From Strix aluco (Eukaryota; Chordata; Aves; Strigiformes; Strigidae), in the NCBI RefSeq assembly GCF_031877795.1, contig NC_133943.1:8797001-8861000 (forward strand): a stretch of DNA of 64,000 nt, in the 5' to 3' direction. Positions 1 through 14,300 of this stretch are shown in pieces. The notes below the pieces were generated by a model, which saw nothing but the letters and a program-made list of their open reading frames with translations, did no database searches and was not told the origin of the DNA. A program made the translations under genes and the position numbers. The stretch's first letter is position 1, and each line of letters begins with the position of its first letter.

Positions 1-1854
1 GTGATGGTTTTATATAGACGTCAGCCAAGGTTCAGCTTACTGAAGGAAGGTGCTTGTTCTATTAAAGGAGTTGCTACCTGAACACCTTTTAACATACAAA
101 GGTCAAATATCTCTCTGAGCATAGGCATGAAGCTTCTTAGATAAATAATGAGCAGGAAAAAGTGACAAAGTCTTCTAAAAAGAATCTATGAAACCAAAGT
201 GAAGGATCAAGGGTTTTGCTGATCAGAATGTTTTTCAACAGCCTTCTTTTTGGTTAAAAGTAAGCGTGACTGACCTTGAAACCCTTCTTAAGAAAGTTTC
301 TCCTTTGAGAAGTCACCTTCAAATTGGCAAGTGCTGAAGCTTTAGTGTTCTGTAGTAACACTCCCACCACCTCCTCCACTCCCCAAATGTAACTAAATTC
401 AGATTAAAACTTTAAACAGCTGAAAATGAAATCATATATTTTGGGTTATTTCTACAATTCCTTTGGCAGCTCTGAACATGTGGGATGATTTAGTGTTTAA
501 ACTATTAAGATTTAACTTTTTCCCCAAATAGGGAGAAGTGTGAATCCAATGGCATTACAGACCTGCAAAGATTTCAATGTCATCACCACAGGTGTGTGAA
601 TACAAGTGGAACAAGTACACTATCACTTCTAAACATGCTTATCCTTTCAATTAGTTCAACCTGAGAAGTCTGTCAGAGTGAAACATGCTGGTGTCTCTCC
701 TCAGACTGTTACTTGCCTCACCCCATATTGGGTTCTACCACCGAGACAATAAGTTCAAGCTGGCAAACAGAAGAGGTTAATCAATGGTCACTGTAATGCT
801 ATATGTGACTTACCTTACTCTGAGATCTTGAGAGCAACTTCAGACAGGTAAGTTGTCTTCTGGTACTGCAGGAAAGGGTGATAACTACCTGGAAATTGCT
901 AGGGAAAAAAAAAAAAAAAACAAAACTCAAAATTTTGCTTTAGCAAGAGGTATGAAGAAAGGGACTGTTAGCTGTGCCTGACTTCTCCTTTTATCATTTA
1001 TCTTATTTTTCCATTTCTTGTGCAGACCTTGTGGTTACCTTAACATTTTATTTCACAGGGAGAAACAGTGAGCTCCTGTTTTCCCTAGGCTGCATAGTTC
1101 ACACTGCAGCCAAAGGAACATGCTCCCAGTACAGCAGGCCAACTCTTCCTATTAACAAGCAGGAATTCTGCATTATTTTATGCCTAATGATACACTGTGG
1201 AAAGCAGATTTGCTCTTTCAGAGTATGCAACCTGTCACTACACCTTTCTTTTTTTTTTTTTTTCCTGGGAAAAAAGGAGATAAGAAACTTTTCTTTTGGG
1301 TAAGTTGTGGGTGTTTTTCTGACAGCCTCTGTGTCTTGTACACTTGTACCGTACTTAATGTAGATAAAAGTACAAATATTTTGCATAATTACATGGATGT
1401 TAACATTCATAGTGCCTGTGGCATCAGTTCTAATTTAGTTAAGTGAATCAGTTCCTTTTCCTAACAATTCATCAGTGCTGTGCCAAACAGAAAGACTGCA
1501 TCGTGCTTAGCTGTTACCACACTTGAACATTAGCAATTCTAATTGCAAAACTCCTTTAAGTGTTACTCTACTGGAAAAAAATCAACTCTTAAAAATATAG
1601 AAGTTTCTTGTCAAATACCATCTTTGACATAATACAGGCAGAAATCGCAATAACAGAATCAAGTTATAACTATGGGTGAAGATGTAAGAGTTGCCATATT
1701 TTTCTCTCCATGCCATTGCCCTGTCTCATTGGTCTGTTTTACCTGGTCACAGATGGTACATGCTGTTAATCTGGACATCATTAGCACAGCAAGGACATGC
1801 TAGCAGAGCAGAAAGTGGCTTACAGAGTTTTCACCTCAAAAATGAATTGAGGCA
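1..1854. other. Non-coding, AT-rich; no gene seen
   Basis: Only short chance open frames on both strands. A-tract at about 904-920 and T-tract at about 1,248-1,263. No repeat family was recognised. Confidence 0.5.
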
Positions 1855-1861
1855 GCAGAGC

Positions 1862-2750
1862 AAATTTCTAGAAAGTAGTGGGAAAATACCTAGAAAGCAG
1901 TGGAGGAAATCCTTGAAAGTAGTAGGAAAATGACTAGGAAGGAGTGGAAAAATCCCTAGTTAGCACAGGGCAATTCCCCCAAAGCACCACCCAAATCTCT
2001 GGAGAGCAACTGACAAAGTCCTTCAACACAGCAGAAAATTCCTAGAAAGCAGTGGGGAAATTCTTAGAGGGTTTGGTGTGAATTCCTAGAAATCTAAGGG
2101 TAAATGCCTGGAAAGCACCATGTAAATTCTTAGAAAGTGGTGAGGAAATTTCAAGAAAGCACCAGTAACATTTCTAGAAAACAACAGATTCATTTTTAAT
2201 TAAATTAATTGGTTAATTTAAGTTTCTGGAAAACAACCAATTTGAAAAACACCAATTGAATTCCTAGAAAGCAGTACAAAAAATTCCTAAAAAGCAACAG
2301 GAAAATTGCTAGAAAAGAGCCAGACAATTCCTAGAAACCACGGGGACAAGTCACAAAAAGCAATGGAAATTTTCCTAGAAAGTACATGTTGAAAGGCTGT
2401 GAAAAAATTGCCTATAAACTCACCAAAAAAAAATTCTGAAAAGCATCTAGAAAAATTAATTAAAAGTAGAAGGAAATTGCCTACAAAGGACCAGGAAGCT
2501 TTCTAGACAGATTCTAGCCTGAGGAATTGCTGGAAAGCACTAGGTGAATTCCTAGGAGGACTCTAAATTGAGGAATTCCTAGTAAATCAGGGAAATTGTC
2601 CCAAACCTAACGGAAGGATTTCTGAAAAGAAACTGTTATATTTGTAGAAAGCCATGGGGATTTCCTAGAAAGGTTTTGGATGGAGGGATTCCTGGAAAGC
2701 TGTGAAAAATTCCTGGAAAATATCTAGATTGCTGGAAACCCATGGGAGAC
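1862..2750. repeat. Degenerate 22-bp minisatellite array
   Basis: The core TTCCTAGAAAGCAGTGG recurs with a regular step of about 22 bp. Copies of CTAGAAAG or close variants fall at 1,869, 1,891, 1,913, 1,935, 1,956, 1,978, 1,999, 2,020, 2,043, 2,065, 2,087, 2,109, 2,130, 2,152 and 2,174. They continue, less evenly, past 2,700. About 40 units are present, many diverged, with an AT-rich interruption near 2,190-2,220. Divergence between neighbours suggests an old array. No coding sequence is associated with it. Confidence 0.9.
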
Positions 2751-5322
2751 TTTAGAGAGAGGGTCTAGATTGGGACCTTCCTCAAAAGCCTGGGAAAACC
2801 CATCCATTTTCCTTGGAGATATTTTTGTTCAGACATAGCACAACCTTATTCTCCCAGTATGTTACAGCCACCCAACCACTCCAGCGAGGAAGTAGCCTGA
2901 GCAAAGCGTGTGGTTCCCTGTGACACAACAACAACTCTGCTGCATCCTGGAGGTCCAGGTCATCCTGGAGGAGTGAAGAACAGCTGCATCAGGCCCTGGT
3001 GGTATCTGCTAAATATTTGCAAATTTTGTGCTGAGAAACATAGGGTAGGGCAGTAGAATCCTTATAAACAGGTATTTGGGGAAGGAGAGCGCAGAGCCAT
3101 CTTGGAGGCTTTTGTTGCTCCTTATATTAAATTAATTTGAGAATCCCTTACAGTAGTTCAAGCAGAAGAGAAAAGACCTACTCATCAGAACTTATCCTTT
3201 ATGGAGAGCCGGTCTTATTCCTAATGAGGTTTCACTGTGTCATGCAGCTAAACAAATTCTAAAACACCTTGGCAGAGGAGAGACCCAGTGCGAGCTTGAG
3301 CTCCCACACCAGGGTGCCAATTAGCCGCATGACCTGATTATGCCAGTAATTAAAAAGGCAGCATTGGGTACAGCTGGGCATCTTGGGAGTCAGATAGGTT
3401 ACTGCTGTGGGTGCAGAAAATTTTAATCTCTTGCCTCTCTTATTCTGCTCGTCTGTGTTTGTGTCTCTGTTCTTTCCTTTTTCTTTTTTTTTTTTTTTTT
3501 GGTTCTCCTTTCCTTTCATTCCTTTTTTTTTTTTTTTTTTATTTTTAAGGAAGTGAAAAATTTGGGGTGACATGCAGGCATCACAGGGTGGTAAGGGTGG
3601 CTTTATGGCACCAGTGTGCCTGAAGTCACAGAGGACCTGACTTGAGCCTGATGCAATTTAGAACAATCTTGATGTAGCCTCTACAGGTCATCTGGGAGCT
3701 GTTAGGAAACAGCTACAGTCTGGTCGCACCAGCTTTGCCTTCAAATTGCCTTCTGTCACATCTGGCCATTACAATCAACTCCTTAACCTTGATGATTTCT
3801 CTGATTCTAGTGGAACATCTGAGTTGATGATGAAGAAAGTGTTAGACACTGCTCAAAAAGACCAAAGACTTGTACCTGCCAGGTCCTGAGCAAGTCTGAT
3901 GCCTGCTACAGAGATGGGCATGGAAGGAGGGAGGTGCTTATCCCATCAAGCCAACAGGCAGTACCTGCCCTTTGCCACCACTCTACTACTCTAGCTCAAG
4001 TGCTGCACCTTGCTTTGATTTTATGCTTCCCATGTTATACCCTGTGGCTAGGTGTTTGGTTTATGCAGGGGGAATTGTGTCTATATTCACATATAAATTG
4101 AAAATGTATTAAAGCTGTCAGTTATCCTGTTTTATGTACATATTTTATTTCTGCTTCATATTCAGCTCTTTCACAGCCACAATATTTTGTGTTCTTTATA
4201 TGAAAATTAATAAAAAAATTGGATCATCATGAAAGATTTCATTTCCTTAAGCTAGCAGTGGTGAGAAAAAATTCCATCTGCTTTATGTCACCTCAGTTTC
4301 AATCAGTCGAAAGTAAATTTCCATCAACTCAATCCATATACTTTTCCTCTCTGTTTACTCTTCCTGTACTGCATGGAATCAAGCTAAACTGCATGAAGAT
4401 TTTTATGGGCTTTTTAGATTAGTGAACATGGTGGTGCACACAAGCAAGAAATACATCTCACTTGTACCCTCCTGTTACCTGCCCAGGGTAGCCACTGAAT
4501 GGCATTTCACATGACTTGTTTCCCATTTGGATTTATGTAACTTCTATGTATAGCCTTTGAAATTTACTTATACTCTTTCCCTTTGATTAAGAAATTATTC
4601 TGCCTGATGTTGTTACTTAAAGGCTGTGACTGGGTCATCCCTTAACCTTCCTTGGATAAAACCCCTAAATATCTTAGCAGCTTCTTCCTTCACATTTATG
4701 TCTTCAAGTTTTGTTGTTCTTTTTTGAACCTGCCATGATTTAACAGTCAATTTTGGGCAGGTAGAACCAGTCCAAACACCGCTTTCCCTTGCTGACTTAT
4801 TCGGGATAGTGGGAAGGGGTCCCACCAACTCCCTCCTCCTACCTGAACACTACCTTATAATTGCATTTGCTCCACTAACTACTGCTTGTTTCCTCCCTTC
4901 CACTACCCCAACACTGTTCGCAAAGGAAAACAAAACTTCTTCCAGATTTTAAGAAACAAAAGAAAACTGACTGCCCATATCTGCCACAGAAATCTGACCT
5001 TGACCATCCTATAGACATCATTCATGTGATGGGTCCTGGGGATCTTCTGCGTTGTACCCCCAGAACATCAGGCTGGAGAAGAGGAAGCACTGTCATGGTG
5101 CTAAGAGGGCTAATTCTCATTATGTCCTTACGGAAGTTAGGACAAACCTGCTGGCATATATTCTGGGGGACCAGCACTGTGGCAAGATGCTCCTCCAAGC
5201 CAGGGTGCAAAGGATGAACATCAAATTTGAAAGAGTCCCAAGCATGGAGCCCTGAGGACAGACTGTTGCTGCTCAGTGTCATCTGCGAGGCCAGTTGTGA
5301 AGTCCCAAGCCAGCTGAGCATA

Positions 5323-5346
5323 CACAGTGTTTGTACAAACACTGTG
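5323..5346. repeat. 24-bp perfect palindrome
   Basis: The half-site CACAGTGTTTGT is followed directly by its exact reverse complement, with no spacer. The centre TGTTTGTACAAACA holds two facing forkhead-like TGTTTGT words. Confidence 0.9.
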
Positions 5347-8300
5347 GAATTCATCTGCTTTTTCCTCCTGAAGCTCACTGTTTTTGCCAAAAAGACTTTT
5401 CTGCCTCCTCTTCATGCTTCTCCCCCCATCGCTATTACATGTAAGTTATTTGCTCTCAGTAATTGAGAAGGGATGGGCAGGGCAAGCAAGTCACTCACAT
5501 TTTGTTCAAAATCCTTTTTGTGCCCTTCTGGTTTAGTTAAATTTGGTCAGGCTTTTCTGCTGCCCTTTGGACCATAGCAAATAACTCATCACTTCAGATT
5601 TGGGACGGTTAAAAGACAAGGAACCGTAGTGCCACCTGCAGCAGAAAGACTAAAATGTAGATCTCCTCCAGCCTCAGAAATCTGGGTCTGCAAGTTGCGT
5701 ATCAAGCAGGAATTTTCAGTTTGTCCATACACAGATCTCACTTTCAAGGAAACCATCTTACGCAAAGATAGCAAGCTCATTGCTTTTTAAACATGGTTTA
5801 AACTCTGCATTGCTATTTTCCTAAAACACGGGCAGAATGAAGGCAGACTATGGATGCTTGCATCAAATTCAAAGTGAGCTCCAGCAGCTGTGTGCGTGCA
5901 GATTTTGGACCGTGCCTGCCCAGCCCAGCAGTGGCTTTGCCGGTGCCCAGCTGTGCTCGGACAGGCAGCACATCGCAGCCAGCTCAGCCCTGGCAGCCCA
6001 CAAGCGAGCAGAGTCCCACGGGCTTCAATCCCTGCAGCTGGATCATCCCTTCTTCCAGCAGCTGTGGGGAAACGATGGGCTCTCAGCGATACTGTGAAGA
6101 CCATCACTTCTGAATAATTTTACAATGGAGTGAAAATGAGCCTGACAATGAGCAAACCTTCCCACAATACTTTCCACTGCCAGCCTCCTGCTTGCTGGGG
6201 ACCTCCACTGATCACTACTTTTTTTCACGCTGTCCCTTTAGGTCTCAGGTGGCTTTTTTCCAACAAGTTCTTCTCATTGCCCAACCAGAGAAGGGCTAAG
6301 ATTAAGACCCAACACTGGTCCTCCCACACTGGCCTGTAGGACTGTCCTTCTGCCCAGGACTTTCAGAAGAATAAGCAGTAATTGTACCTGGAGCTGCTAC
6401 TGCCTTGAATCTCTGTTTAATATCAATTTGCTAATGTTAATCTTCCTAATTTAGTGAAAATAGACTTACACAGTAACGCCTTAGTTATATTTTCAGTCAA
6501 TCATGAGGCAATTAATGGGCAATCACCACTATACTCTGTAGTCACAGGTAGCACAGAAGAAGCACAACACAGCACAGTGAGAAAAGATACCAGCCTGACC
6601 AGTTTTTACATACACACAAGTTTAGTCATTTTCCCGCTTTTTTTCTGAATTATAACAGTGCAGAGCACTTCTATGTTGCCCAACACATCCCACCCAGCCC
6701 ATCTCTAAGCCCAGGCTTTGCAACAAGACATGGACACAAAGAGAATCCACATGTGCTGTTATACAAGATTTCCATAAGGAGCCACTATGAAATAGTTCAG
6801 GGGGTTCACCCCAGCTCCAGCATATGATCACAAACCTCCTGCACTGGTCCTCAGGGACAGATTTCTACTAGCACTGATGCTACAGCCAACTCATCTCTAA
6901 AGACACACCTCACTTTTATTTACAGGCCAGCACAAATCCCATTGCACCATTAGGGAAAGATTGGGCAGCTCTCACAGAGCATCTCCATAGAGCAAAAAGC
7001 CCCAGGGATGTGCACAGAGCAGCATGCAGAGCAATGTCTTCTGGGAGGAAGATGCTCTGATCAAACCACACAGACAGGATTAAAGGCATATGTGCAGAAA
7101 GGGTATGCCAATTAACTGCCAAAAAAAGCAACACTAAGTTTCTGTAAAACATCTTCTATCAGAAAAATCCCATTTCATTAAAGTTCAGACCTTCTGTGGA
7201 CATTTGCTCACTAATGATTTTTCATTAAAGAAAAACACAGGCCATCCCATAAACATCTTGGTAACATCTGTCTTCTATTCTGAAAATGTCAAGATGGAGC
7301 ACTCCAGCCGCTTCAGCAGCATGTGGTATGGCTTTTCATTCCAGTATTTATTTTGCATTATGGAAAAGATCAAATGTTTCAAGTGACCAGCCAAAAAAAC
7401 ATAATCCAAAAATACAGCTTTGTGGGACACGAACCTTGCTCTTTCAAGCTCATTTTGCAACAGGAACAAGTATTCCAAAAACATATAATTTTCCAGGTTT
7501 GAGAATCCCACCTTGGCCCATGCTACTGACAAGTGGAGCAAAACCATCTTAATGAAAGACAGGATCTCTACACGAGGGAGGACACAAATCTTGTCTAACC
7601 ACCAGTCCAGTTCAGGTTCATAGAAGAAGAGCCAAACAGACATAAGTCTTTACAAACTCTCTGAGGTCAATAATGCAATGCTTGCTTACACTTATCTGGG
7701 TGATCAGGTCAGAAACAGGGAATCCAAGAGGACATCAAGTCCATTTTCTCTTTTATTGCAGGATCTAATACACCAGCATTTGACAGGTGATGGCATAACT
7801 TGCTGTTAAAAGCCTCTTTCAGCTTGTTCCAATGAACTTGTAGTTAGAAAGCTTTCCATTAACAGCAACCAAAAAATTACTGCAAATTAAGCTATTTTTT
7901 TCTTTTCTTTCCTGAAAGGATCAGAAGAACTCATCCAGATTATGGCCCTTTTTTAAGTACTGAAGGACTAAAGGTATACAGCTGGGTCCCTAAGATGACC
8001 CTTTAAGTCTTTAACATGCCTTTCAAGCCTGTGTATGGCTTTAAATATGCCTTCCCCAGAAGCAATTCAAACAGAAAATTGCCTTGCCTACTTCACACGG
8101 ATGCAGAAAGGAAGACAGCAAAAAAATACCTAGTGTTGCAAAAAAGTAGATATGAGTATGCCAATGGAATGAAAAACCAACACCAAAATCATAGCAGATT
8201 AGTGGAACACTGTGGCAAAGCTGATTTTTCTCTGAAAACTTGTAAGCAAGCTTATGAATACCAGCGCAGCTGGAGTGGGCATTTCAATCCTGTTCCGTGC

Positions 8301-11300
8301 TGGTTTGTCCCAGAGAGGAGGTGCTTGGCAGGAGGAGGATGAAGGCTGGTGGCTACTACAGTGAGTGCATTCACAGATCTTTTCATATTTCTTGTTCTTG
8401 AGTCGTAGCATACAGATACTGCCACGGGAGCCTGTGAGAGACCCAATTCCCTCTGCCACACAATCAGAAATCTGGCATAAAAGAAAGCACAAGATTGGTT
8501 TGCTCTTATGTTTATGAACAGCATCATCAGTGGGAAACTCTTAGCAGATAAGCAAGTAGACATATTCCTAATCCTGTCAAGACAGAATATAAATCTGCAC
8601 TGGTTCCTCCAAGTCCAGTTCGATCACTCTGACTTCCCATTGAGCAGTACTTTACTCCAGCACCAATGACTCAATTAAACCTGCAAAACAGACAGGATCT
8701 GGCCCTAGACAGGGAAAATGAGTCAAAAAGGAACAGAAGTGTCAGAGTGCCCTCCCAGCAGAAACTAAATCTCTGTCCCTCACTTCTTATCAAGTTTAAT
8801 TACCTTGAAGGGTTGAAGAAAAAGAAACACTGGGATGGGTCTGGCAGCCTCCTGTTAGAGCCTATTCACTATCCTGTTCTCACTGAGTGTAAATTTCTGT
8901 AAAACCAATATTGTTTAGGTACACGCTTGGGCCCCAATTTGACATACGGCACCCCATGTTCTGCACTTCAGCAGTCTGAAGCTGATTGCAGCACTGAGCC
9001 CTGGCTGCTTCTCGAACTCATTAAAGAGGGTTCCTGAGCCCAAGCATGCTCGTGAATTATTCAATAAGATAGGTGGATTCCATAACAAACAAATAGAGGC
9101 ATAAATAAGCAACCTTGAGCAGAGGCACTCCGTCACCTGGGGAGTGTGACCTCCATCACACACAAGGCTCTGTGTCTTCTAGAGATGGATATTAAAAAGA
9201 TTAAAAAGGAATATATAATGCCTTCCCCATCAGTCTCCTTCACTTCTTATGTTGACAGTTTTCCTCCCAGCGAGGTACACAGCAGAAAACAGGAGCTTTC
9301 CATTTGCTGACTGCAGCAACAACAAACAAAATCTTAGGAGCAAAAAACAGGGAGTTGTATATCTGCAATCCATAAGTGACTTGTTTCTTAAATCTAAAAT
9401 ATCGTCTTTAATTAGTACTAATCTGGGTATTTCCCTAGAACTAAGATGCAAGTTTGCTATAAATCTTTCAAATGCCCCTGAAAAAAAAAAAATTAATGCT
9501 ACTGCTTTTTTCATGTAAGCCATCATTCTCAACTGAGTCATTACGACGTGGATGTAATGCCGCTCTTTCAAAGGATGACCAAGCATGCATTTATCTTCTG
9601 TTGTAGTAGTAGAAGGCAGTGGAAAAATAGGTGGAACATATGCACTTATACAGACTTTGCTGCCAGAAAATGGCAAACTCATCTCTCTGGTGTTATTCTG
9701 TGCTGCTTTCAGAGTCTTTGTTTTGACCCAAGTCATTAGACAGATCAGTGGCACAGTACGAAATATCAGCAAAATAACTCACTGATTGCCCCTCTCTTTC
9801 TTCTTGTTAATCACGCATTTTTCTTGGACTCCTTTACCTTCCACGGTGCTGAAATGCCACCCTCTGCACAAATTAAATAGTTACACCCTGGAGCTGATGA
9901 GTGAATTATCTCACAATACTACCTAAAGAGATTTAAACCAAGCAAATATATTGGTGGTTATTATTCTGAACGCAAGGGAGCTAGTTCCTGAATTTTCACT
10001 CACATTAAAGTGGAGAATCAAATTAAATCAGAAATTGGATGAAGTGTCAGGTTCTTGATCAGAAAATTTCTTGTAAAGTTCCCACGTGAATTAAACCTGA
10101 AGACTGAAGAAACAGGCTTGCTCAAAATAAGAGTGTCTGCCTAGTGTTGTCCACCTGCATTGATGGCTGCTGGAAACGTAGCAGAAGAGTGTCACCTAAT
10201 GTCCAAACATTTTCAAGGAGCTGCTCTGTCCCTCCTTTTCTCCCTTGTCATCATTCCTAGCATTCACGTGTTACCCCCTATTCTGCACAATACAAACCAA
10301 AAAACACTGCTATTCTTTCACAGATTTTTTGTTTTCTTTCCTGACAGAGAAAGTGCCTATATATCTGAAATCAAAACAACCATCTTATTTTCTCCTCTGT
10401 CCTGCAAGTATTCATAGCACACAGCTCAGCTTTCCTCTGATCCAACCCGCATGGCATTGCCATTGTGGGTTGGTACATGCCATCCCTGGGAGATGAGACA
10501 AAGACTAAATCCTCCAAGGAGGATGGTCTCCAGCCTATTTCTGGATGTTACGGTTTAGTGTTTATGGCATAAGCAAGACACTCCTCTGATCACTCACTGG
10601 ATTTTTCTCTCCTCCTCAAGAGCACTCTCCTCAAATGTATTAGTGGCTGTTGTTGCATTAAAGTCTTCTGGATTGTATGAGCCAACACAGCCTTCTTGTC
10701 CTCACAACTGCCAAGCAAGGGTGTGACAACAGCCAGATACTTCAAAGAAAGAAAGGTGCAAAACCTCCTCACTAGTCAATCACAGGATAAGCTGATTCCA
10801 GGGAGGTTTCCTCCTAATCTCCCATAACTAAAAGTGATTTATGCCCAGAAAGGCAAGACTTCATCCCTTCTGCACAGAAAGAAAGGCAGATGCAAACCTG
10901 CCTTCACTATACCAGCAACGTGCACTGAATTGCCAGCTCTGCAATTGCAAAATGAGATCTGAGGGGCTTCCATTGCCTAATGTTCCTTAACCTGAATTGA
11001 AAGGGCAATGAAGGTATGCTGCGACAAAACCCTAATAACGTGTTCCCATTTTCTTGCTGCAGTTTTTGCTGCAGGTACTTTTTGCAGCAATCTAAATATT
11101 GAATGCTTCAGCAGCCCATTCCCAGGAGAAGGTCAGTTCCAGAGGGGAATGAAGACACTGAATTCATCCTATCAATGTTTTCTAAGAAATAAAAAATTTG
11201 CAAATATAAGTCCCATACATAGCTTCTGAAACTACGATGCCTTCATTCTTCTGTGTCCAGAAACTATCTTATTTTTCCAGAAAGTGGCTTTAGACAAAAC

Positions 11301-14300
11301 GCAGTATTTTTTTGTCCTTGCTTGGAGGTCACTAAAACCATGAAATTCACCCAGCTCTACTAGCATAATTCAAGAATTTTCAAAATCTCCTATGATTTAA
11401 GGGATAAATTATGCTATCTTTATTCAACAGGACTCTGCTCCTGTGACCAACTTTTTATTAACCTAGCCTCCAGTACTGTTGTTTTGGACAAGCAAATGCA
11501 CATAGGTTGGAAAAATCACTGGGCAGAGATTGTCTTTTCATTTATATTCATTTGCAGACCTACAGAGCAACAGCATGATCTGTGCTTGTCAGCCACATTA
11601 GGAAGAGCGGGAAGAAAGAGGTAAGGTCAGGAAGCCAAAGATGCCAAGAAAGGGACTACGAGACACCTCTTTGGGTGTCTACCTGTCAGTCTGATGGGTC
11701 CCAGCACAGCCCTTCCTATCAGATGCTCCCAGTAACCCACTTCCTTCCCATTTCCACCCTTGCCAAGTGCTGCACCTCAGGAGCTTCCTATTTTGATCAC
11801 TTAGTCCTGTTTTCCAGCATATTTATCATCTCATTAATGATAAAGGCCTTTATTAAGTTAAATATGAAACAAGCACTAAGCTGTTCAGATAGGTTTTTAG
11901 GAGCATAGACAGGTTTCCTTCTTCCCTCCTCCAATCTTGTAGTATCCGTATTCAAATAATTCTTGCATATATTCCTGTAATTGGCTGGTCTCAATCTATA
12001 ATTAATTGTATTTGTATGGAATCTCAGTTTGCTCATAAGAAAGTAATATTTAATGTAGTTTAATGTTCACCTGCCTTTTCATGAAGGAGATGGATGAAAC
12101 AGCACCTGATTAATCTTATCCATTAGTTCTGTTAATTTGAATCATGAAGAGGGAGAAGATGAAATGTATTTAAGTGCCCAATCCCTTCTTACAGTTCATC
12201 TATTTCGGGTTTCCAGAAAGTGGGCCAAGAACATAAATATTTTCTTTTTTTGTGATCTCTGACCCTCATCAGGAAAGCTTACCTTGCAGTAAGAGACCAA
12301 AGAGCTTCTGTTTATTTGATTTCACAATGAGAAGGTTAAGAGGTCGCTAAAGTATCCACATGATTTTCTATTAAGAAAGAGCTCTTTAATCTAGCAGACA
12401 GGGGCAGGATAAGACCCAACGGCTGGAACTGAAACTGGATCAATCCAAGCTAAGTATGGGGAGTCATTTTCTAATTTTTTTTTTTTTTTTTTGCAAACCA
12501 AAGAGAGTAATTAAACATGAGAACATCTTCCATTAGCACCTGATGGATTTTCTATCACAGGAAGTATTTGAATTAAAGACTGGGGACATATCCAGCTCAA
12601 CCACACAGGAGCAAGCAGAAGAAAGAAGATGAGTTTTACTCCCAACTGCCACTGGCGAGACAAACCCAGGATGTTGGTTCAACTCTGGTGCCGATGGCTT
12701 TTTTTAAAAGCATATTAATAAATTGAACCAGCTGAAAAAGAGAAGCACAAAACAATTAAATATTTAGAAAAGTAAGAGTTCATAAGACATTTTAAAGGTC
12801 AAATTTGTTTATCAAAAATGTCAAAGCCAGTCAGTATTGGAAATGAGTGTTTTCACAGGGAAGAAATATCGGTGCTGGGTGGAGAAAGGCACGGTAAGAA
12901 ACTACAGCTGTGATTTGGATGCTGTCAAACCAGAATTGAAACAAGGAGAGGTCTCAGACTAATCCTGGTGCAGTTCCCTCACCCCGATCAGTATCTCCAA
13001 AGTACAACTGACTGCATCGCTGGAAGATGGTTTAGTCAAGATCCCACTCTTCTCATGGGAAAACTGAGTCAAAACTCATCTTACCGCAGCAGGGACAGGC
13101 ATACACTAGATGCCACCCACAACCCAGGAAATAAGAATGGCATTTGCTGGGAGGTCAGCCCTGCTGCACCAACACCTGCATTGCTCTCCGGGTATGCAGC
13201 ACTTCTCAGATGAATGGGAGCCAAAGTCTGAACAGGGGTGGCAGAAATTGTCACTCTGGACAACGGGACCTCATTTACTTTCTGGCTAGGGATACTATAC
13301 AGGTGAGGCTTGTGTGCTTGATAAGGTAGAAAATAAAAAAGGAACAAAAATTTGAGGACTTTTAATCCTCCTAAATATACTTGAGCGGATTATCTGCAAG
13401 ACCTCTGTGTTCACATTATAAGTCGTAGGGAGCCCATAGACGTGTTTCTGAGAAACACTTATTTCCAGCAGCCAAACCTCTCCTAAACCCCGCTGTGATG
13501 TCTCTCCAACAGCTGGGGATGGGGCAGTTGTTGGTATAGTTGGGTTACCAACATCCTGGAGTTAAGGTATTGTTATGTCCTCAAAACCTGTGAAACAGGG
13601 CGTTCTGGACAAGCAAGGAAGGAGTCACACAGCACAGTCCAGCTATCTTATATTATTATTATGAATCCAGAGGAAGGGAGAATAGCTGCAATTTAGGGAA
13701 CTCACATGATTTTCTAATTGATGGAAAGTGATGCTAGAGGTATTGCTGTTGGTGCTCAGGCAGTTCAGCAAAGGAAAATGATGAGAAAGCCCAAGAGGAT
13801 ACTGTTACTCTGCACCTGCTATGCACTTCAGGAAGGGCCGGTCGGATGAGAGACACCCTGAAGGGATGCAGCTGAGACCGAGAAAGCAGCCTGCTGAGAG
13901 GCGTCGCCATGCTGTGCTGCTTGGAGCATGGGAGATGATACAGACCAGCTGTTACAAGTAGATTTGAAACTAAACAGAACTGCTCTGCAATCCCTTGCAA
14001 CACCACTTTTACAAGCCTAGGAACACTGAAGAAAGGTCTCATCACCACTGGGGCTGATACATGGTTCTCTGACATTTTAAAATATTAAAAGCCCATCACA
14101 ACCAACAAGAGGTAGCAAATGGGTCATGCCCAGATAGACATGGAGCAGTCCCTCTTCAGAGGGACAAGTGGTTGAGAAAGACAAGGCTGTGCAAGCAAGC
14201 ATCTGGAGAACACATCACTCATGCATCTGTGTGTGTGTGAGCAATGTCCCCCCAGCTCTACACTCAGCCTGAGCAGGAGCACAGCACTGGGGCTTGCTGT

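Noticed and set aside
9230-9772. 180-codon open frame on the minus strand
   Set aside because: No recognised domain, no splice context and no family resemblance; a frame of this length can occur by chance in 64 kb.
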